7,692 nucleotides of DNA. Origin: Nitrososphaera sp. Its GTDB lineage: Archaea > Thermoproteota > Nitrososphaeria > Nitrososphaerales > Nitrososphaeraceae. Under the pieces are notes generated by a model that ran no database searches, was not told the DNA's origin, and worked only from the letters and a program-made list of their open reading frames with translations. Position numbers and translations under genes: made by a program. Positions 1 to 5,988 of the stretch are shown here, in pieces (positions within the stretch are counted from its first letter, which is position 1; every line of letters starts with the position of its first letter). The stretch lies in NCBI GenBank assembly GCA_023252395.1, contig JAJPDY010000050.1:1-7692 (forward strand), written 5' to 3'.

Positions 1-13
1 CCGGCTTGTGTCT

Positions 14-23
14 CCTTAAATTG
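14..23 (+). promoter_or_regulatory. TATA-like box upstream of the secreted protein gene
   Basis: The sequence CCTTAAATTG sits here, with the A/T core centred near position 19. The downstream ATG is at 44, about 25 nt away. In archaea the TATA box lies about 26 nt before the transcription start, so the mRNA would begin at or next to the ATG and be leaderless. No Shine-Dalgarno-like sequence lies between the box and the ATG, which fits. No BRE was scored, so this is a pattern call only. Confidence 0.45.
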
Positions 24-43
24 CTTCTAATACGTTCTTTTAC

Positions 44-676
44 ATGAAGGGCATGCTCTCGGCCGTTTTGCTGCTAGTGCCGGTGGTAGGCGCATTGGTG
101 CTCGGCTCGCTGTACGGCCCGGCGGTGCAGGCGTCCCTGAACCCCGGAAACGAGATCATGACCGCTAGCAACAACGTGCTCCAGAGCGACACGTTTTCTG
201 CCGCCGGCTCGATAGGCTCTACCGCGTCAAACGGGACTGAAATAGTGACAGGCAATTGGAGCATTGACGTAAAGGATGGAAACGTTACGGCTTTTTCTGC
301 AAACCTTGCGATGATCAGTGTTAACGGCACCGGCTACCACACGATCCAGCTTGCAAACCTGACGGCGTCAAAAGTGACGGTGGAGACAAACGGCACAGCT
401 GTAATAAATGGCACGCTTGATGTCGGCATGAACGACACCAGCGGGTGGACAGGCGTGGACGCAACTATCTTGCTGCCAAAGCTGAGGGCTGTCAGCATAA
501 CCTTGGGAGGAGAAGCAGGCGATCATTTCGGCAACCAGCCGATATACGGGATAGCGAACCCGCCGGATGAAACTATCACAAGTGCTGCAAACAACATCCT
601 GACTGAGGGCAGCGGAATGATTGGGAACCTTACTGAAAAATTCAGGCTGCCAGAGCTGCCAAACCCGTTCAGGTAG
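44..676 (+). CDS. Secreted, sequon-rich hypothetical protein
   Basis: This encodes a 210-residue protein of a family I do not recognise. Residues 4-30 form a hydrophobic export signal (LLLVPVVGALVLG) ending in AVQA, a plausible signal peptidase site after residue 30. The rest is hydrophilic, rich in Asn, Thr, Ser and Gly, with alternating polar/hydrophobic stretches suggesting beta structure, no cysteine and no second membrane segment, so a secreted or surface-associated protein is inferred. Nine N-X-S/T sequons occur, at N63, N71, N80, N94, N105, N116, N122, N130 and N195, consistent with archaeal N-glycosylation. The related segments ASNNVL and AANNIL (41-46 and 181-186) hint at a weak internal repeat. 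The ATG at 44 is preferred because a TATA-like box lies 25 nt upstream; an ATG at 53 is an alternative. The stop codon directly abuts the stop of the convergent channel gene. Confidence 0.8.
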   Translation: MKGMLSAVLLLVPVVGALVLGSLYGPAVQASLNPGNEIMTASNNVLQSDTFSAAGSIGSTASNGTEIVTGNWSIDVKDGNVTAFSANLAMISVNGTGYHTIQLANLTASKVTVETNGTAVINGTLDVGMNDTSGWTGVDATILLPKLRAVSITLGGEAGDHFGNQPIYGIANPPDETITSAANNILTEGSGMIGNLTEKFRLPELPNPFR

Positions 677-1345
677 TCAGTCATTATCAATATTTTGAAA
701 CGGCAGAACCACCTTTGGCTCTATCAGGACTTCTTGCTGGGACGAACTTACGGATTCCTTTGACTCTGTTTGAGTGAGCTCTACTCCGATCTGCTTGCTC
801 CTTATGAGGAACTCTTTTAGGATCTTGCTTCGCTCGTCAGCCATCTCGCTTGTTTTTACTTCAAACACTCCGTGGATGACAAGCCTGTCTTCCTTTTGAT
901 ACAATCCCACTTCAATGAGCCCGTGGCCGTTGTTGATTATGGCCTGCCTCATGCTGTCTTCCAAGAGTTGAGAATTCGGGTACGGCCTTGGGACATAGGC
1001 AATAACCTCGTCAATTATGGTGTCGCCGTAAATCATGACTGGGTTGTTTATCAGCATGTAGTTTGGCACTTTTATCAGCCTGCCTGTCCTGACAGAGGGC
1101 AACCGCTCGCCGTCTCCTACCTCCATTACCGTAGTTCTCAATATGCCGATCTCCATGATGTCTCCCTTTGTGGTAGAGCCGCCGGAGCTTATCTTGATCC
1201 TGTTGCCTACCTTGATGTCCTTTGTCTTTTTGATGACAAGAGTGGCAACGAGGTCTGCGATATAGTCCTTGAAGACAAATGAGATGCCCGCAGAGCTAAA
1301 TAGCGCACTCATGAGTGGCAGGTAGGTATAGAGTTCCTCGGCCAT
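677..1345 (-). CDS. Short MscS-family mechanosensitive ion channel protein
   Basis: This 222-residue protein resembles the pore helix and beta domain of MscS, the small-conductance channel that releases solutes from the cell during hypo-osmotic shock. Residues 8-38 form the only membrane segment and align with TM3 (LMSALFSSAG to DYIADLVATLV). The MscS beta domain follows at about 45-107, with DIKVGNRIKI, GDIMEIGILRTTVMEV and the signature-like IKVPNYMLINNPV, where MscS has VIPNGKIIAGNI. Residues 110-190 fit the cytoplasmic alpha/beta domain, followed by a polar tail. E. coli MscS is about 286 residues with three TM helices; TM1 and TM2 are missing here. An in-frame stop lies 9 codons upstream of the ATG, so the ORF cannot extend further. 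It may be a naturally minimal channel, a subunit of a mixed channel, or a non-channel membrane protein. Fold assignment is fairly sure; channel function is inferred. Confidence 0.8.
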   Translation of the reverse strand: MAEELYTYLPLMSALFSSAGISFVFKDYIADLVATLVIKKTKDIKVGNRIKISSGGSTTKGDIMEIGILRTTVMEVGDGERLPSVRTGRLIKVPNYMLINNPVMIYGDTIIDEVIAYVPRPYPNSQLLEDSMRQAIINNGHGLIEVGLYQKEDRLVIHGVFEVKTSEMADERSKILKEFLIRSKQIGVELTQTESKESVSSSQQEVLIEPKVVLPFQNIDND

Positions 1346-1370
1346 TGATGGCTGCTGTTCGCCAAAATAG

Positions 1371-1400
1371 GATTAAGGCGATAACTTGAAAATTTTTAAC
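1371..1400 (-). promoter_or_regulatory. Candidate promoter elements for the MscS-like gene
   Basis: Two A/T cores lie upstream of the channel gene on the minus strand. TTAAAAAT (1399-1392) would start transcription near 1369 and give a leader of about 24 nt. CCTTAATCC (centre about 1374) would start near 1348, almost leaderless for the ATG at 1345. The region also follows the zinc-ribbon stop and contains short T-runs on the minus strand (1404-1401 and 1392-1389), so transcription of the upstream operon may end here. The sequence does not show which element is used. Confidence 0.35.
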
Positions 1401-1412
1401 AAAACCAGTGAA

Positions 1413-1541
1413 CTAAATCGACAGCCTCTTGGCGCATGAGACACATTCGACTATCACCTGCTTTTCAGAGTTCTCTATCATCTTGAACTTTCTCGAGCCG
1501 CAGGAGGGGCAGATCGGGCACGCTCTCAAGCCCTTTCCCAT
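1413..1541 (-). CDS. Small zinc-ribbon protein (42 aa)
   Basis: This short ORF reads MGKGLRACPI at its start and ends AKRLSI, 42 residues in all. It has C-X2-C pairs at C11/C14 (CPSC) and C33/C36 (CVSC), spaced like a four-cysteine zinc ribbon, with an extra C8 that makes CPIC overlap CPSC. Basic residues lie around the first knuckle, and residues 28-33 look like a beta strand before the second. Such ribbons occur in archaeal nucleic-acid-binding or transcription-associated proteins, Elf1-like ones among them, and as structural modules; the specific role is unknown. The ATG lies 2 nt after the nadM stop, and GGTGA just before it matches the anti-Shine-Dalgarno, so translation is probably coupled to nadM. 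The coding call rests on the cysteine pattern, the coupled start and the position in the operon. Confidence 0.75.
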   Translation of the reverse strand: MGKGLRACPICPSCGSRKFKMIENSEKQVIVECVSCAKRLSI

Positions 1542-1543
1542 TT

Positions 1544-2083
1544 TCACCACTTTTGCGGGTTGCTGTCAGAGCCTGCCAGCACCTTTATCCTCTCAACCCC
1601 ATTGCACTGCTCTATCACTTTGGCAACTGCCGGCGGGACTAGGTGCTTCCATTGTTTTCCGGCTACCATGAGGCGCCGGATGTTTGTCCCGTTGTATTCC
1701 TGCTTTTTGGCAAACCTGACATTCTTTACTGCAATTTTGTCCTGCGAGAGCGCAAGGTGCCTGACAAACTCGTTGCCGGAGTACAATACGCCAAAGGGCG
1801 GCGCCATCGACTTGAGGTACGCGATCCACCTCGCGTTGTTCTCATCGTTTGCCACTGGGATGACGTAGCATTTTGAGAGGTCGATGCCAGCTTCTTTCAG
1901 GGCTTCATGTATCATGAGCACCCGCTCGCCGGCGGTGAACGGGTCTTTTTCGATAAAGTTGAACTGCGCGCTGCCGATGATTATCACTAATTCGTCGCAT
2001 TCGCCAAGAATCTGCTTTGCAAGGGCAAGGTGGCCGTTGTGGAACGGCTGGAACCGGCCCGTCATCAACCCGCGGCTGGTCAT
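1544..2083 (-). CDS. nadM: Nicotinamide-nucleotide adenylyltransferase, archaeal type
   Basis: This enzyme joins NMN and ATP to form NAD(+) and pyrophosphate, the last step of NAD synthesis in the cytoplasm. The 179-residue length matches archaeal NMNAT (about 165-185). Visible motifs are the nucleotidyltransferase signature GRFQPFHNGH at 9-18 with the HxGH residues H15 and H18, the family segment DPFTAGERVLMI at 47-58, YSGN at 101-104, and the C-terminal phosphate-binding YNGTNIRRLM at 130-139 (the ISSTxIR equivalent). The ATG at 2083 overlaps the metG stop as ATGA, indicating translational coupling. An internal ATG at residue 7 would cut too close to the GRFQPFH motif. A 42-residue zinc-ribbon gene follows after 2 nt. 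The NAD product serves AhcY, encoded just upstream, as a tightly bound cofactor, though that link is only suggestive. Confidence 0.95.
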   Translation of the reverse strand: MTSRGLMTGRFQPFHNGHLALAKQILGECDELVIIIGSAQFNFIEKDPFTAGERVLMIHEALKEAGIDLSKCYVIPVANDENNARWIAYLKSMAPPFGVLYSGNEFVRHLALSQDKIAVKNVRFAKKQEYNGTNIRRLMVAGKQWKHLVPPAVAKVIEQCNGVERIKVLAGSDSNPQKW

Positions 2084-3738
2084 TGTGGCTTGCCTAGCTT
2101 ATTCTTCCACTGCTCTATTTCCTTTGCTTCTATCTTGCGAAATATCGGCTCAACCTTGCCAAGCTCGTGGCCCGGGCTGACTGCCTTTGCGTCTTTAGCT
2201 GATTCCCATTTCTGCTCGTGTACGCTTCCGCCCATCTTGAGCTGGCTCCAGATCTTTTCAGCTGAAAACGGGATGAACGGCTCTAGCATTATTGCCATCG
2301 ATCGCACCGCGTTCACCGACATGTACAGGGTGGTGTTTGCAGTTTCCTTGTTTGCCCACGGCGCGCTTGATTGGAAATACTGGTTCATGTAGGTGCTGTA
2401 CTTCAGGATCCTCCGAAGCGCCTTGTCGATTTCGTTGCTTGACAGCAGGCTGCCTACTTCGTCAACCGCTGCCGACAGCTCTTTTGCTAGCGCGTTGTCA
2501 ACGCTTGCAGGCTCGGGCACCTTGCCGCCAAATGCCTTTTGCGTGAACGAAAGCGCCCTGTTGACAAAGTTGCCGATGTTGGCGATGAGCTCGTTGTTTA
2601 TCTTTTCTGAAAACGCGTCCCAGTCAAAGTTCAAGTCGTCCTGCGAATATGTTACTACAGACGCTATGTAGAACCGCAGGTAGTCGGGGTTGAACGCGGA
2701 AGTGAAATCTTTCAAACCTATGTACCAGTTCCTGCTCTTTGATATTTTCTGGTTCTGCAGCATGAGGTGGCCCCTTGTCGGCAAATAATCAGGCAGCTTG
2801 TACTCGTTGTTTATGCCCATCCTCATCGCCGGCAGGAACAGATAATGATGGTAGACGATGTCCTTGCCGATAAAGTGGTAGATCTCTGAGTCGTTCCAGA
2901 ATTTTTTGCCGTCGTTCCCTCTGTCCTCGGCCAGCTTTACCAGAGTCGAGATGTAGCAGAGGTGGTTGTCAAACCAGCCGTAGAACACCTTGCCCTTTGC
3001 TTCGTCTAATGGAATTGGCACCCCCCACGACAGGTCGCGGGTGATGTCCCAGTCCTGCAAGCCTTCGTTTATCCAGTTGATGACATAATTCTTGACTTCT
3101 GGCTGCAAATTCCGGTTAGAAGACAGCCATTCTTTCAGCTGCTGCGAAAAGCCGGACAGCCGGAAAAAGTAGTGCTTGCTTTCTTTTTTGACAGGCGGCC
3201 TGCCGCAGATGGCGCATTTTGGGTCCAGTATCTGGTCAGGCACGCGCCCGCACTTTTCGCACAAATCGGAATACTGGTTTTCAGCGCCGCAGTAGGGGCA
3301 CTTGCCAATCACGTACCTGTCTGGCAGGAACTTGTCGTCAAAAGTACAATAAAACTGGATAACGTTTTGGTCGTATATGTGGCCGTTTTTATGAAGCTGC
3401 TTGAAAACGCGCTGGACAAACTCTACATTTTCTTTAGAGCTGGTCTTGTAAAAGAGGTCAAATGAAATCCCAAGTGAGCTGAAATCTTCGTGATCGCGCC
3501 TGTTCCATACCGCGACATATTCTTCAGGGCTCTTTTTCTCCTTCTCTGCCTTTATCAAAATAGGCGTGCCAAAGTCGTCAGTCGCGCAGATGTGGTACGC
3601 CTTTTTCCCGTTTAGCCTCAAAAAGCGGGTAAAGATGTCTGCCGGCAGGTAGGTTGAGGCAATGTGGCCTAGGTGTATCTCACCATTTGCGTAGGGGAGC
3701 GCGCTTGTGATCACTGCGCTTTTGCTATTGTCCGGCAT
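2080..3738 (-). CDS. metG: Methionyl-tRNA synthetase
   Basis: This class I synthetase attaches methionine to initiator and elongator tRNA-Met in the cytoplasm. Numbered from the GTG at 3741, the N-terminal Rossmann fold carries the HIGH-type motif HLGH at 23-26, and the KMSKS loop appears as KISKS at 332-336. A zinc-knuckle insert lies at 148-179: CPYC, CEKC and CAIC, the pattern of archaeal and eukaryotic enzymes. The anticodon-binding helical bundle follows, with NIGNFVNR at 388-395. The protein ends near residue 553 with no C-terminal EMAP/Trbp111-like tRNA-binding domain; in some archaea that domain is a separate gene, not seen here. Two adjacent starts exist, GTG at 3741 and ATG at 3738; I chose ATG. 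Upstream lie both a GGAG and a TATA-like box, giving either a short-leader or leaderless start. The stop overlaps the nadM start by 4 nt. Confidence 0.96.
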   Translation of the reverse strand: MPDNSKSAVITSALPYANGEIHLGHIASTYLPADIFTRFLRLNGKKAYHICATDDFGTPILIKAEKEKKSPEEYVAVWNRRDHEDFSSLGISFDLFYKTSSKENVEFVQRVFKQLHKNGHIYDQNVIQFYCTFDDKFLPDRYVIGKCPYCGAENQYSDLCEKCGRVPDQILDPKCAICGRPPVKKESKHYFFRLSGFSQQLKEWLSSNRNLQPEVKNYVINWINEGLQDWDITRDLSWGVPIPLDEAKGKVFYGWFDNHLCYISTLVKLAEDRGNDGKKFWNDSEIYHFIGKDIVYHHYLFLPAMRMGINNEYKLPDYLPTRGHLMLQNQKISKSRNWYIGLKDFTSAFNPDYLRFYIASVVTYSQDDLNFDWDAFSEKINNELIANIGNFVNRALSFTQKAFGGKVPEPASVDNALAKELSAAVDEVGSLLSSNEIDKALRRILKYSTYMNQYFQSSAPWANKETANTTLYMSVNAVRSMAIMLEPFIPFSAEKIWSQLKMGGSVHEQKWESAKDAKAVSPGHELGKVEPIFRKIEAKEIEQWKNKLGKPQ

Positions 3739-3760
3739 CACAGTTTCACTCCCTGCTCTG

Positions 3761-3770
3761 CATTTTAACC
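3761..3770 (-). promoter_or_regulatory. TATA-like box upstream of metG
   Basis: On the minus strand GGTTAAAATG lies in the 31-nt gap between the ahcY stop and the metG start, its core centred near 3765. That is about 27 nt before the ATG at 3738 and 24 nt before the GTG at 3741, placing a predicted transcription start at the start codon. metG may therefore have its own leaderless transcript besides any read-through from ahcY. A GGAG at 3752-3749 would serve read-through mRNA. No experimental data support the choice. Confidence 0.4.
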
Positions 3771-4996
3771 TAACTCGAATCCTGATAATGTTTCTGCGCT
3801 TTTGTCACTGCGTCTATCCTGACTCCCATTGCGTCAAGCGCGTATCTTGCAACGTCATTGTCTATTTTTTCAGGCACACCATGCACTATTGGCTCCATCT
3901 TTGAATAGTTCTTGGCAACGTGCAGGATAGACAAGAGCTGGTTGGCAAACGACAGCGCCATCACTTCCGGCGGGTGCCCTTCGGCTGCAACCAAATTGAC
4001 CACGCGCCCTTTTGACAGCAGGAACAGCTTTTTCCCGTTGATGCTAAAGCGCTCGACATGCGGCCTCACCTGCACCGGCCGACTTGTTCCACGCAAATAA
4101 CCCGCGTCGATCTCGACGTCAAAGTGGCCGGCGTTTGCAAGCATCGCGCCGTCCTTCATTTTCGCAAAATGCTCCTTCCTTATCACGCCTGTCTGGCCGG
4201 TGCATGTCACAAATATGTCGCCGGATGGCGCGGCATCAGATAACATCATTACTTCAAAGCCGTCCATCTTGGCTTCAAGCGCCCTGACAGGTTCTACTTC
4301 TGTCACTGTCACTATTGCGCCCATGCCCCTTGCGCGGGCTGCCACACCCTTGCCGACCCACCCGTAGCCGCACACTACTACGCGCTTGCCGGGCAGAAAA
4401 ACGTCAGTCGCCCGCAGGATGCCGTCAAGCGTGCTCTGGCCGGTGCCGTGGCGGTTGTCAAACAGGTATTTCGTGCGGGCGTTGTTCACAGCAATAATTG
4501 GATACATTAGCCTGCCCGCTTTTTCAAGCGCTGCCAGCCTCTTGACGCCTGAAGTGGTCTCTTCTGTGCCGCCCAAAATGCTCTTTGTTCTGGCTTTGTG
4601 GGCAGCGGCATGCAAGTCTCCGCCATCGTCTGTCACTATCGCCGGCCTGAAGGCAAGCACTCGCTTGATGCATTGCTGGTATTCTGCCTTTGTTTCGCCT
4701 CTCCACGCGTACACGCCTATGCCTTTTTCGTGGAGAAATGCGGCAATGTCGTCCTGAGCCGACAGCGGGTTTGCAGAGCAGATGGCGACATCCGCACCCA
4801 GGCTCTTTGCAGCCATCGCCAGGACAGAAGTTTCTTTTGTTATGTGTAGGCAGAACCCAAGGCGCAAGCCTGAAAGCGGCTGGCTCCGCTCGTTCTTGGC
4901 TCTTATCTTTTCAACTATTGCCATGCGGGAATGAGCCCATTCAAAAGACAGCCTGCCCCTGCCCGCAAGCTTGCCATCAGCTATTTTGCCGGCCAC
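3770..4996 (-). CDS. ahcY: Adenosylhomocysteinase (S-adenosylhomocysteine hydrolase)
   Basis: This cytosolic enzyme reversibly splits S-adenosylhomocysteine, the inhibitory product of SAM-dependent methylation, into adenosine and homocysteine, using bound NAD(+). The 408-residue protein shows the substrate-site segment CLHITKET (49-56, H51), DDGGDLHAA (123-131), TEETTSGV (144-151), and TKYLFDN (175-181) with the conserved Lys and Asp (K176, D180). The NAD-binding glycine motif GYGWVGKG is at 210-217, and NAGHFDVEID (288-297) and GHPPEVMALSFANQ (340-353) complete the family pattern. The C-terminus (VHGVPEKIDNDVARYALDAMG onward) is the shorter archaeal form, lacking the KPDHYRY-type tail of the eukaryotic enzyme. 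The start is GTG at 4996, since an in-frame TAG lies 11 codons upstream with no better start between. It sits between a two-TM gene and metG on the same strand. Confidence 0.96.
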   Translation of the reverse strand: MAGKIADGKLAGRGRLSFEWAHSRMAIVEKIRAKNERSQPLSGLRLGFCLHITKETSVLAMAAKSLGADVAICSANPLSAQDDIAAFLHEKGIGVYAWRGETKAEYQQCIKRVLAFRPAIVTDDGGDLHAAAHKARTKSILGGTEETTSGVKRLAALEKAGRLMYPIIAVNNARTKYLFDNRHGTGQSTLDGILRATDVFLPGKRVVVCGYGWVGKGVAARARGMGAIVTVTEVEPVRALEAKMDGFEVMMLSDAAPSGDIFVTCTGQTGVIRKEHFAKMKDGAMLANAGHFDVEIDAGYLRGTSRPVQVRPHVERFSINGKKLFLLSKGRVVNLVAAEGHPPEVMALSFANQLLSILHVAKNYSKMEPIVHGVPEKIDNDVARYALDAMGVRIDAVTKAQKHYQDSS

Positions 4997-5016
4997 AGCT
5001 GAAATCCTCGCACGCG

Positions 5017-5026
5017 CAAATAAAAG
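5017..5026 (-). promoter_or_regulatory. TATA-like box upstream of ahcY
   Basis: CTTTTATTTG on the minus strand lies just after the stop codon of the two-TM gene (TAG at 5029-5027). Its centre is near 5021.5, about 25 nt before the GTG at 4996. This predicts a leaderless ahcY transcript starting at or near that GTG, and no Shine-Dalgarno sequence of the usual type precedes it. It supports GTG 4996 as the true start. Confidence 0.45.
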
Positions 5027-5542
5027 CTACGGGTTCTCGTACTCTTCTCTGAACTTTGCCCTGCCTCTTCTCATGATTGCAAACAGGCCAAGTATCACGG
5101 CAATCCACACGATGCTGAACATGATGTTGGTAGTGCTGACGTAGAGGTACGGCATCGCGTCGATAAGGTCTTCCTGAATTGCCTTGAGCGACAGGTGCAT
5201 GTCTGTCATGCCCGTGTTGTATTCAGTGCTGTATTGTTCCAGCGACGATATCGAGTTGGCGCGTGACAGTATGCTGTTGAGCTCTTTCTGGATAAGCCCA
5301 AAGTCCGTCCTTGCAGTCGGGAACGACCACACCGGGTTGCCGCTCGCCGGCAGCTGCCTCTGCGCCTTTACGACATAGCTTGCAAGCTCTTCCGGCGTCT
5401 GCGCTGTCTCGGCCCTGTTGAGATAGCCAAGCGAGCTGTCGACAGGGTAAATGGCAGTGTCATAGCCATAGTACGCCATGGCAGCGCCAAAGACAATGAG
5501 CACCAAAACGCCTGTCATCATGAGCTTGTACGAAGACGCCAT
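5027..5542 (-). CDS. Two-TM membrane protein of unknown function
   Basis: I do not recognise this 171-residue protein. A hydrophobic helix at about 8-25 (MMTGVLVLIVFGAAMAYY) is followed by an extracytoplasmic domain at 26-133, and a second membrane helix lies at about 138-157 (FSIVWIAVILGLFAIM). The arginine-rich tail (RRGRAKFREEYENP, from 158) should be cytoplasmic by the positive-inside rule, placing both ends inside. The middle domain is predicted mostly helical (EELASYVVKAQRQL and FGLIQKELNSILSRANSISS), resembling the helical sensor-like domains of membrane receptors, but no signalling output domain follows. The domain has no cysteine. The ATG at 5542 is the only good start. ahcY lies 30 nt downstream on the same strand; the spacing and a separate promoter leave it open whether they share a role. 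Confidence 0.8.
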   Translation of the reverse strand: MASSYKLMMTGVLVLIVFGAAMAYYGYDTAIYPVDSSLGYLNRAETAQTPEELASYVVKAQRQLPASGNPVWSFPTARTDFGLIQKELNSILSRANSISSLEQYSTEYNTGMTDMHLSLKAIQEDLIDAMPYLYVSTTNIMFSIVWIAVILGLFAIMRRGRAKFREEYENP

Positions 5543-5554
5543 ACTAGAATTTAC

Positions 5555-5580
5555 GAGCGATATGGAGCCCTGAGCGATAT
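5555..5580. repeat. Direct repeat GAGCGATAT in the divergent promoter region
   Basis: The 9-base sequence GAGCGATAT occurs exactly twice, at 5555-5563 and 5572-5580, with start-to-start distance 17 bp. The pair lies just upstream of the minus-strand membrane protein gene, between its start codon and the plus-strand Rieske gene. It overlaps the minus-strand TATA-like box at 5576-5585. A pair of operator half-sites for a transcription factor is possible, but chance or relic duplication cannot be excluded from one sequence. Confidence 0.5.
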
Positions 5581-5585
5581 TTAGG
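5576..5585 (-). promoter_or_regulatory. TATA-like box upstream of the two-TM gene
   Basis: CCTAAATATC on the minus strand, centred near 5580, predicts a transcription start near 5554 and a leader of about 12 nt before the ATG at 5542. It overlaps the second copy of the GAGCGATAT repeat, so a factor bound there could block initiation. This is a pattern-based call. Confidence 0.4.
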
Positions 5586-5600
5586 TGTGGCGGAATTTGG

Positions 5601-5631
5601 TTCTATAAATTGCCGGATAAGCATTTTATAA
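5601..5631 (+). promoter_or_regulatory. Two TATA-like boxes upstream of the Rieske gene
   Basis: TTCTATAAAT (5601-5610) and TTTTATA (5624-5630) both resemble archaeal TATA elements. The first predicts initiation near 5632 and a leader of about 20-30 nt that carries the GGTGAT ribosome site. The second predicts initiation near 5653, next to the TTG at 5655. The choice of box therefore decides the start codon. An imperfect inverted repeat (CGGAATTT at 5591-5598 and AAATTGCCG at 5607-5615) flanks the first box. Confidence 0.45.
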
Positions 5632-5649
5632 CCAGATTTGCTACAGCAG

Positions 5650-5655
5650 GGTGAT
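5650..5655 (+). promoter_or_regulatory. Shine-Dalgarno GGTGAT before the Rieske gene
   Basis: GGTGAT matches the anti-Shine-Dalgarno complement (GGAGGTGAT) exactly over six bases. Its end lies 8 nt before a TTG at 5664, a normal spacing, whereas it overlaps the TTG at 5655. It thus favours TTG 5664 if the mRNA has a leader. Confidence 0.45.
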
Positions 5656-5960
5656 TGGCACTTTTGAAGGTCGCCCAGCAGGGCGAAATAAAGGAAAACG
5701 GCGGCAAGGAGCTCAACGTCAACGGCACTAGGGTTGCCCTCTTTTACGCAAACGGCAAGTACTACGCGATTGAGGCGCTCTGCAGGCACCAGGACGGCTC
5801 GCTTGCGCCAGGCAAGATAGACGGTGAAGTTGTCGAGTGCCCGCTCCATTCGTGGCACTACAACATCAGGACCGGCGAGCTTTTGGACTACATGCAGGAC
5901 GTAAAGCTGACCACCTACAAGGTGGACGTCAAGGGAAACGACATCTACATAGAAGTCTAA
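5655..5960 (+). CDS. Rieske-type [2Fe-2S] ferredoxin
   Basis: This is a small soluble Rieske protein that carries single electrons through a [2Fe-2S] cluster held by two Cys and two His. Counting from TTG 5655 (101 residues), the ligands are C43 and H45 in CRH and C62 and H65 in CPLH, a C-X-H-X16-C-X2-H pattern. HSWHYNIRTGE after the second box is the usual continuation, and hydrophobic strands YYAIEAL and IYIEV frame the domain. There is no signal or membrane anchor and no oxygenase catalytic domain, so it resembles ferredoxin components of Rieske oxygenases or nitrite-reductase small subunits. Its partner enzyme is not in the window. The start is uncertain: TTG 5655 or TTG 5664, the latter better placed after GGTGAT. 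cysS follows 28 nt downstream. Confidence 0.92.
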   Translation: MALLKVAQQGEIKENGGKELNVNGTRVALFYANGKYYAIEALCRHQDGSLAPGKIDGEVVECPLHSWHYNIRTGELLDYMQDVKLTTYKVDVKGNDIYIEV

Positions 5961-5964
5961 ATAC
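5956..5964 (+). promoter_or_regulatory. TATA-like box over the Rieske stop codon, upstream of cysS
   Basis: TCTAAATAC overlaps the TAA stop of the Rieske gene (5958-5960). Its core centre at 5960.5 lies about 28 nt before the GTG at 5989, which predicts a leaderless cysS mRNA starting near 5986-5989. The TTG at 5977 would fall upstream of that start. Confidence 0.45.
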
Positions 5965-5988
5965 GGGCAAACCGCCTTGATACCAGCC

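Noticed and set aside
872..1282. 136-aa plus-strand ORF
   Set aside because: It lies antisense to the MscS-like gene, which has clear family motifs; the plus-strand translation shows no recognisable domain.
1346..1412. Remnant of lost MscS TM1-TM2
   Set aside because: The gap is only 67 nt, with an in-frame stop 9 codons before the ATG and A/T-rich promoter-like sequence; no hydrophobic coding remnant is visible.
1593..2392. Several plus- and minus-strand ORFs over nadM and the metG 3' end
   Set aside because: They overlap nadM and metG in other frames and have no recognisable motif or credible start.
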